Shown here one piece after another: positions 44,801 through 53,800 of a stretch of 64,000 nt of DNA. Below the pieces are notes generated by a model. The model made no database searches, was not told the DNA's origin, and saw only the letters and a program-made list of their open reading frames with translations. The position numbers and the translations under genes are program-made. Within the stretch, counting starts at the first letter, position 1. Every line of letters begins with the position of its first letter. Origin of the DNA: Phoronis australis (taxonomy: Eukaryota > Phoronida > Phoronidae); the NCBI GenBank assembly GCA_002633005.1, contig NMRA01000024.1, forward strand, positions 1,681,177-1,745,176, given 5' to 3'.

Positions 44801-47800
44801 GTTATACTTTAAATTGCAGTCAAACTGAAAGGGAGGCTAAGGCATCAGAGTTTTACCACAGAAGCTTGAAGCTCAATCCATTTTTGTGGTCATCGTTTGA
44901 AAGTTTATGTAATTTAGGTAGGTGTGTTGTTTGCAATTTCACTCGGAATAAAAGGTCATTGCCTTGCCATTTGTTATCAGACTGATCACGCACTGGCTTA
45001 CATAGTAGCAGCACATACTGTGTTTTGTTGTATTCATTTGAGCCAAGATAGTTTACTAGGTTAGGCATAGCATTTATACCTGTTTATTTCCGTCTAAGTG
45101 TCACTAGTTTGTGGTGAAACAATAGTAGCATTGATCTCCTGATAGTATAGATTTTGAGAGGTTGGAATTCATCATCTGCTAAAAGCAACTGTGGTGATGG
45201 CAGTAACCATAGTTACGGACATCAGGTGAGGCTCTTCTAGTAAATACTGTGAATTTGCTGAATGAACTGTTTATATTTACTCTTTTTGTCCATTTTGCAG
45301 GTAATAAGCCTGACCCAGCGCAGGTCTTTCAGGTATCAGCTGTTGAAAATCTTAACTTTTTAAAGTCGCCTCCATCGTACGCAACGCCCACATCGACTTT
45401 GAAGACCATCAATGTGAACCTAGATGTAGATAGTCCGCAGATCATTTCACAGGTATGTTTGTCGGGATACCTTCCTCTGCCTTTTTCTACTGATATCGAA
45501 CAACTTGGTAAAACGATAGGTTGATATTAAAGTTAAATCTGATCTGCTGGATTTTCTTTTATGATTTCCTAGATCTTTAGAGACCTGTCGTCTCCTTCGA
45601 TGGGATGTTGACTGGGATGAGTCATGGGAACTCTGGTCACGTGGGATGTCGCGTTCCCACCGCTCATCATAGTCAACATCCCATCGAAGGAGATGAGAAG
45701 TCTTTGAAGATTTAGGAAATCAAAAAAAGGTAATTAATCTAGCAGACCAGTTTTAACTTTAATATCATTAACATGGCTCAAGGTCTACATTTTATTAAAA
45801 CCATAAGTTGCCAACAGCTGAGCTTATGTGCAGCTTCATCACGTCTTGAATATTCGTGGCTGTTCATTGTTGTTTCTTCCTGTTGATTTCTTATCCCTCC
45901 GCGTGTAATGTGATTTTATTACAGCCATTTTGTTGCTTCATGTTTCTCTCATTCTCACCTTGAGTTTCCTCCGTTTACTTGTGTGAAATGTTCTGGAATA
46001 TTTACGGAAGTGATGGAGGAGGCAGTGTGGCTTAGTGGGATAAGTGCCCACTTCCTTTACTGAAGGTCGTGGGTTCGATTCCCACTGAAGCACACTGCTA
46101 GATCCTTGAGTCCCACTGAAGCACACTGCTAGGTCCTTGAGTCCCACTGAAGCACACTGCTAGACCCTTGAGTCCCACTGAAGCACACTGCTAGATCCTT
46201 GAGTCCCACTGAAGNNNNNNNNNNNNNNNNNNNNNNNNNNNNNNNNNNNNNNNNNNNNNNNNNNNNNNNNNNNNNNNNNNNNNNNNNNNNNNNNNNNNNN
46301 NNNNNNNNNNNNNNNNNNNNNNNNNNNNNNNNNNNNNNNNNNNNNNNNNNNNNNNNNNNNNNNNNNNNNNNNNNNNNNNNNNNNNNNNNNNNNNNNNNNN
46401 NNNNNNNNNNNNNNNNNNNNNNNNNNNNNNNNNNNNNNNNNNNNNNNNNNNNNNNNNNNNNNNNNNNNNNNNNNNNNNNNNNNNNNNNNNNNNNNNNNNN
46501 NNNNNNNNNNNNNNNNNNNNNNNNNNNNNNNNNNNNNNNNNNNNNNNNNNNNNNNNNNNNNNNNNNNNNNNNNNNNNNNNNNNNNNNNNNNNNNNNCTTG
46601 ACTGATGCTGTCATGATTACTTGACTGATGCTGTCATGATTACTTGACTGATGCTGTCATGATTACTTGACTGATGCTGTCATGATTACTTGACTGATGC
46701 TGTCATGATTACTTGACTGATGCTGTCATGATTACTTAACTGATTTTTGTGAGCAATTGTGAGATGGGAGCATTAGACCAAATTTCCGTCTCAAGACTCT
46801 TTTATGAAACTGGCCTCAGTTGTAATAAGCTAGGTCATGGCTTGTTGTGTGGATTGCGGTTGAATGATTGACAATTTCCAATCTATGTAACTCCTGCGTC
46901 TTATAGTTCCTTCTTTCCTATTAAAGTGCTACACTTATTTATCCTTAGCCAGAGAATAAATAGAAATGTTCTGGTAGTTTTAGTTAGAGTCTTTCATTCT
47001 ACATAGTTTTACCATAGATAAACTGGCAGGTCTGTGCACATGGTGTGTTGCAGAATACATGTGTTATGATTGCGAGCCATTTCTTTTTAATCCAGAGCAG
47101 TATTGAATGAAAGGCACTAGACTACTGTAATTTTTGCCTTCTATTACGTCGAGTTTTCTTGAGCACAGTACAGTGTATTGTTGAATCTCTGCAGGACAAC
47201 AGTCCACTAGCCACAAGTATACCCGCACACCTGGGTCACAGTCTGAACACGGATACCCCAGAAAACCAGATGATCGACACTCCCGATAGTAGCACCATGC
47301 CGCCATCGGCACCACTCCGTACAACGCGGCCCCGTTTACGCCCAGGCAGGAACCTGCTAGGGGCCCCTTTGTCGCTAAGTCCGCTGACCCCCAGCTTTGG
47401 CATCCTGCCCCTGGACACACCGAGCCCCGGCAACTCGCAGAACACGCCACCACTCCCCACATACATTACACCATCTCCTAACCTGATGGGGTATACAGAC
47501 ACCAATCAGCCACCAGCTCCAGCCAAAAAGGTGATTTGGACTGCTCAACGATCAGTTTTATGATAATCAAATGAAATAAGTGTGGTTGTCATTAGTGACC
47601 TGTAAACGGCGAGTGAAAGGAAGATCGAGAGACGTCGTTAGTAAAAAATATTTATATCAATATTTGGACATTGTGCTTTGATGAAGACTTCTCTTTTTGA
47701 AATGCTATATTTGCATATTATCATTGTGGTCCGTTACCAGCAAAGAGGTGTGTTAATACAAGTAATGTGTATTTGATTCGAACGTGAAAGATGAAGCCAA

Positions 47801-50800
47801 TACAGTACTTGTGTTTTGCCTTTATGTGTTAGCAGGAGACCTTAAAAAGGCAAAATTAGCAAAAGACTCTTATTGCAATAGTTTTCTTAACACCATAGAG
47901 ATGTCTGTTAGGTAACTTAATATCTATTGTCAATGCTTTACTTGCAGATTGCAACTCGACGTGGTCAGGGTATGAATAAGGCTCCAAAACCACCTGTATT
48001 CAGTCAATCAATCAGTAACATGAAGGACGTATCTACGCCTAGTCCGCCCACAGGGTAAGTGCTGCAGTTGTTTACTTGTAAATTCAAAAGCCTATGTGTC
48101 GATTTTTGAAAAGTAAGCTCTTGCTTCCTAGCTGTAGTACGTGCCTGATATCACATGGACAGCATTCTATTCCCCCCACATATGCTCAGTCATCATTACT
48201 GGGAGGTTTGGGTTATTTTGTACGTTCTTTCGTTTGCAGCAGTTGGTACTGATCGTCTCGCACAGAACTTGGTGTTTGACCTATGACCGTTATATTTGTA
48301 GGCTGGAGAATGCGGGTGTGCGCAGGAGCTCAAGGTTGTTTTCAAATAACTCTAATTCTGTTAAGGTAAGAACAATAAGTTCAGTTCTTGGCTTAGCTTT
48401 AGTACCAATCTGGCTATTAGGACAGTTACAGACAATAAGTTCAGTTCTTGACTTAGCTTTAGTACCAATCTGGCTATTAGAACAGTTACAAACAATTTCA
48501 TGATCACCATATGGTTTTACTCTGAAAACATCATTGGGAAATGGTTCGTTTTTCTGTGTGATGCTTTAGAATATGAAAACCAAAACAACAGCAGTGAACT
48601 TGTTTATAGCTGTGCTTGTTATCAGATTGTTAATGTAAGACGTAAAGTTGGTAGCTTTAAAGTTTCTCTATTTAAAATAACTTTGGCCATTTCAAACATG
48701 AATCCAGTTTCTTGAGAATGAGAAATTTTAGGGTGACGGACAATTGTGGACACACACCGCAGCATGACACACACCGCAGCACGACACAAATATCTGTTAA
48801 CTGCAGTGTCACTGACAAAGTTTCCTCATTAAAAGAAACATCATCTCTCTTAAGTTGGTGTTGTTTTTTTGTCTTTTTTAATGCAGAACTCCTTGACTCA
48901 CGTCAGTGATGATGTTTCGTGTTGTTTGCAGGAGAACAACAAAACACAGAGTCGAGGGAGGTTCTTGGTGCCAGCCAGGAAGTCGAAGGGTCGCTACAGT
49001 AAAACATCACACGAGATCAACGACCTCAACAAACCTGAGAAGACTTCAGAGAAACCGTCAACCATCACTGCCGCTCAAGCCCAGGTTGTTGATCTGCAGA
49101 AACAGTCGACTGGTATGGTTTAAATCTAGAAATCGCTGTTGTGTGGATTATTATCAAAAGTGCTCTAAAGTGTAATCTAATTACGGTGTAATACTTTATA
49201 CTTTGTTCTTCTTGCCAGACAGAGAGTTCAAGCACTTGTACAGTATGACACTATTCATAAGCACTTCGTACAGTATGACACTATTCATAAGCACTTCGTA
49301 CAGTATGACACTATTCATAAGCACTTCGTACAGTATGACACTATTCATAAGATTAAGAAAAGAGCTGTATTTCATGAACACAGAAATGTGTTTGTAAAAT
49401 AAAGAAAATTCTGGTGCATGGCAGAAAATATTTACAGATTGTGACAAAAGAATTGTGTTTATGAGAAAAGAGCTGTTAGTGAAAATACCTGTGCAGTTTA
49501 TGATGTCTGAAGACTGTCCCTACGGGGGTTTTCTTATAAACAATGAGCCTGAGGCAGTGCTATCGCACATTTAGGATCCAGACCAACACAATGTCTGGGC
49601 AACAGGTTCAATGAGACAACACCTATTGATGAGAAGTCATACCTGTGTCAAGAATGCCCATTCCCAAACGTTACCCGCCTGATGATTCAAGCACTTAAGC
49701 CAAATTGCCCATCCATTGAGATGGTACCAAGGAAAATACCCACCGGAGTTCATGCCATGTCCTTTCCAACCCTGTCTGTGTGAGGACCATCCAGGAGACT
49801 GACTTGTCTGCATCTGTTATTTTTCCTTTTTTGGTATTGTTTACCCTGCTTGCATTTGTAGTTGGTCTCATGCAACTGCTGGTTGAACTAGGCAAAGCCT
49901 ATGTCTGCCTGTGTCAGTATGAGTGTCAGCATGCTGTTGATCTGCTGTCTACTTTACCCGTGCACCATTACTACACTGGCTGGGTACTGTCGGCTGTGGG
50001 ACGCGCCCACTTCGAAATGACAGATTACAAACAGGTAGGAGTGGTCATTATGTCAGCTGTAAGAGGAGTTGGGTCCTCACTTAGGTTTGTTTTAACTGTG
50101 CTGTAAATGGTAAAATGTGTGAGCATAGCAGGATTAGGTATGTGTGCGTGTGTGTGTGTGCGTGAGTGTGTGTGTGTGTGTGAGTGTGTGTGTGTGTGTC
50201 TTCTATTTGTAAAGTTGCCTTTTTCAATAAATTTTTAAAAAATTGTGGGCATATCCCGATAGTTTTCTAAATTGGTGCTATGGTAATATCTCACCAATTT
50301 TGGACACAATATGGAAGACAATATAATTCTTTTAGTATTTTTTATTTTGTCTATTTTGTAAAAGACAAGTAGGTACCACATTGATGCTTTATAAGAATCA
50401 AGTAACTGTTATCACACAGTTTTTTAAATGCCGTATGTGGAACACATTTCCCAGTCACTGCGCTTGTATTACATAAATAATCTTCAAATTCCCTCAGGCT
50501 GAAAAGATGTTCTCTGAGTTGCGCCGCGTTGCCTCGCACCACTTTGAGGGTCTGGAAGTCTATAGCACCGTCCTCTGGCATCTGCAGAAGGAGGTCAAAC
50601 TGTCCGCTCTGGCTCAAGAACTCACCACGCTGGACACGAGCTCACCAGAGGTACGGTGTAGTGGGAGTGAACATACCACACTGTACAATTAGAGGTGTAG
50701 TGATTGTGTAGAGGTGTATTGATTGTGCATTTTTGACGATACTTTATGTCAATTTGTGGTCTTATGGAGCTCCAGCAACAATTACTTCTGTTTAGGTCGG

Positions 50801-53800
50801 TTTATCAAATTAAATATCTAATCCTGGCTTTGTTCAAGCACTGAAACAGATTGAGATTATAATTAAAGTGTAAGCTCTCTAGTGTTTACCAAGTTGTCTT
50901 TTCTTACAGTATGTGAAATGTCTCTTAATATTCCTGCTAACTCTTTAAACTTGGAGTCTGTGATTGGCAGTAACTTGATGCATTGTGTTGGTGGTTATTA
51001 TAGTTTATACAGGTGCCCTGCATTTTGAGAACTAGTTTTCTCTACTGAATAAAAGGCTTCAAACTGGTTCTCAAAATCAGTTGTCCGTGTGAGTTGTGTG
51101 TGTTGGATGCACAACAATGGAATGATTTTTATTGTGACTTGCAAACTCACTGGGTGTCAAACAAATTTTTGTGTCAAGTACACAGTTTATGGTAAAAATT
51201 CTTCAAGTTGGGGCGAAAAAATTGCTATAATTGTCATTTTTCTATTTTTCAAAAGCTTGTGTTCACTCGAACTTTTCTGAAATCTTTGTATACAGTTCTA
51301 CCATACAGACAGAAGTTTGAAATTTAACAAAATGAAAGTCTGCTTGTCCTCATCTGAGGAGTTTTTTTACTGTAGATGAGTGCTGTTTTTTCACCATTGT
51401 CCCCATGTGCACTCACATACTGGCTTCATTTGTAGGCCTGGTGCTGTGCTGGCAACTGCTTCAGTCTTCAGAAGGAGCATGACACGGCCATCAAGTTCTT
51501 CCAGCGGGCCATGCAGGTGATCACTTATCACTTCCTGTTGTTGAATTAAATCCTCCTAGATCCCCTAAAGTAGCTGTAAACAAACGTTTGATTCAGACCA
51601 ATGATCTCAACTTATTCCATACTCGGACTAAAGTAGTTTTTTGGGCCTTGGATGAACTGGTAGTCAGGCACTCATTTTGGATTTGGAAAAAAATTAGGGT
51701 CCAAATTCGCCAGATTGACACTTGTCATATGAGGGGATTCCATATGAGGTCATCCTGACCCCCGAAAAACATGGCTGCCAGCATTTGCCAATCGTCAGTG
51801 TGACATTTCTGGTAACAAAAATAGACGGTCTGTGATCTTATTTTATTGCTGAGTATTTATCAAACTAAGACAACGAATTGTAGATTTCAATTAAGATTAT
51901 TAGTCAAAAGTGTTATAATTCTTTGTTTGGCCATGTTTTTCACCAAAATTGTCTTTAAACAGGTCATCTTTTTTCTCTCTTGGCCATGCCATCCAAGCTG
52001 TCGTTTTTTAAAACTATCCATCCCAGTGATGGCCACTAAATGTGTCCCTGCTGGTGGTTCCATACTGCTTGAGACCACGCTGTTGTATGAACTACGTTGT
52101 GTTACCGTTCAAGGTTGGCATTAAGGCTGTTAATTTTCCAAACATTCTATTCACTTGGCAACCAGGTTTCTCTTGGTTTTCCGTGCGAAAACTTTGGCAA
52201 GTATTGTGAGACTTGCTAGTTGGCTGCAACGGTTTGTGATTCATAATTTTATCATTGCTTTCAAAGCCTGCATCTTCACAAGTTGCTATACATGTGCACA
52301 TCTTCATTATCTCAATTTGTTAACTTCCTTTATTATTTTCGTCACCATTACTTTCCATAGTGACCAGTGGTGGACACCCAGGTTGCCTACCTGCATGTAA
52401 CCGTCTTCATTCTTTGCCAACGTCACTGTGTTCACTTCTCCTGTTCACTTCAGGTTGACACCAAGTTTGCGTATGCCTACACTTTACTGGGCCACGAGTA
52501 TGTGCTTACTGAAGAGTTAGACAAGGCCATGGCCTGCTTCAGGACAGCCATCCGCGTAGACCCCCGTCACTACAACGCCTGGTACGGTGTCGGCATGATC
52601 TACTATAAACAGGAGAAGTTCACTCTCGCCGAGTTCAACTTCCGCAAAGCTTTGTCCGTCAACCCAAAGAGTTCTGTGCTACTCTGTCACGTGGCAGTGG
52701 TAAGTTTGTGATATTGATCCCTGTTGACAGATGGCACTCTGCGTCTCATGCTAGTACTCTCGGTCATTGTTACCAGTGAGGCTTGTGGATTTAGACTCTT
52801 TCTTTTGCACAGATTGAAACTGCCTTGACATCTATTGCATAAGGTACTCTCAGTTCGGTCATACAAGTATGACTAGTCAGCTGAACATCTCTATCAACCG
52901 AGGAGACAAAAACTGCTGAATTACATACTATATGCAACTAAGTGAACAAATACACTTTTTCTTGTAACAGAATGGACAACAGTGTAGAATCAGCCATTTA
53001 CCAGCTACCTTGCCATGTTGTCTCGTATTTCTTTCTCACATAATGCCGTCCTTGTTACAGGTCCAACACGCCCTTCACAAGCCCGAGACTGCCCTGGCCA
53101 CTCTTACCAGAGCAATAAGCAGTGACCCTAGGAATCCCCTGTGCAAGTTTCACAAGGCATCCATCTTGTTTGCCACTGACAGGCACAAGGAGGCGCTGGC
53201 CGAGCTGGAAGAACTGAGAGAGATTGTACCTAAGGAGTCACTAGTCTACTTCCTTATGGGGAAGGTGAGAAGACGTCAGCTGTCTATCATTCAGGGCAGT
53301 TTAAACCAGTCTTCGACAGAGGGCATGGCTAGATATTTAAAACATTCACCCAATTAAGGGCTTCTCTAGAAGGATAAGCAAACGTTTTTGTGTTACCTTC
53401 TTTATTAAAAGGACAAATCTTTGGTTATCTTGAAGAAAAATCTCCAGTGTTAATCACTGTGTTCCTCCTGCCCTTTGTGTAAGTAGGAATGCAAGTAATG
53501 TTAATATGAGCAGAAACTTTAAAATTAGCTCGTAAGTAAACAAAGACATATTGATCCAACATTTCAGATTATTCACTATGAACCATTCTCAAGGCAAAAA
53601 CATTTTGACGGGTACCTGTACAGTCTGTTCTCCACCTGTGTCGCATTTTGACGGGTACCTGTACAGTCTGTTCTCCACCTGTGTCGCATTTTGACGGGTA
53701 CCTGTACAGTCTGTTCTCCACCTGTGTCGCATTTTGACGGGTACCTGTACAGTCTGTTCTCCACCTGTGTCGCATTTTGACGGGTACCTGTACAGTCTGT

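Noticed and set aside
46129-46624. ORFs of 141-161 aa on both strands
   Set aside because: They run through 382 N and contain only tandem-repeat residues at the ends.
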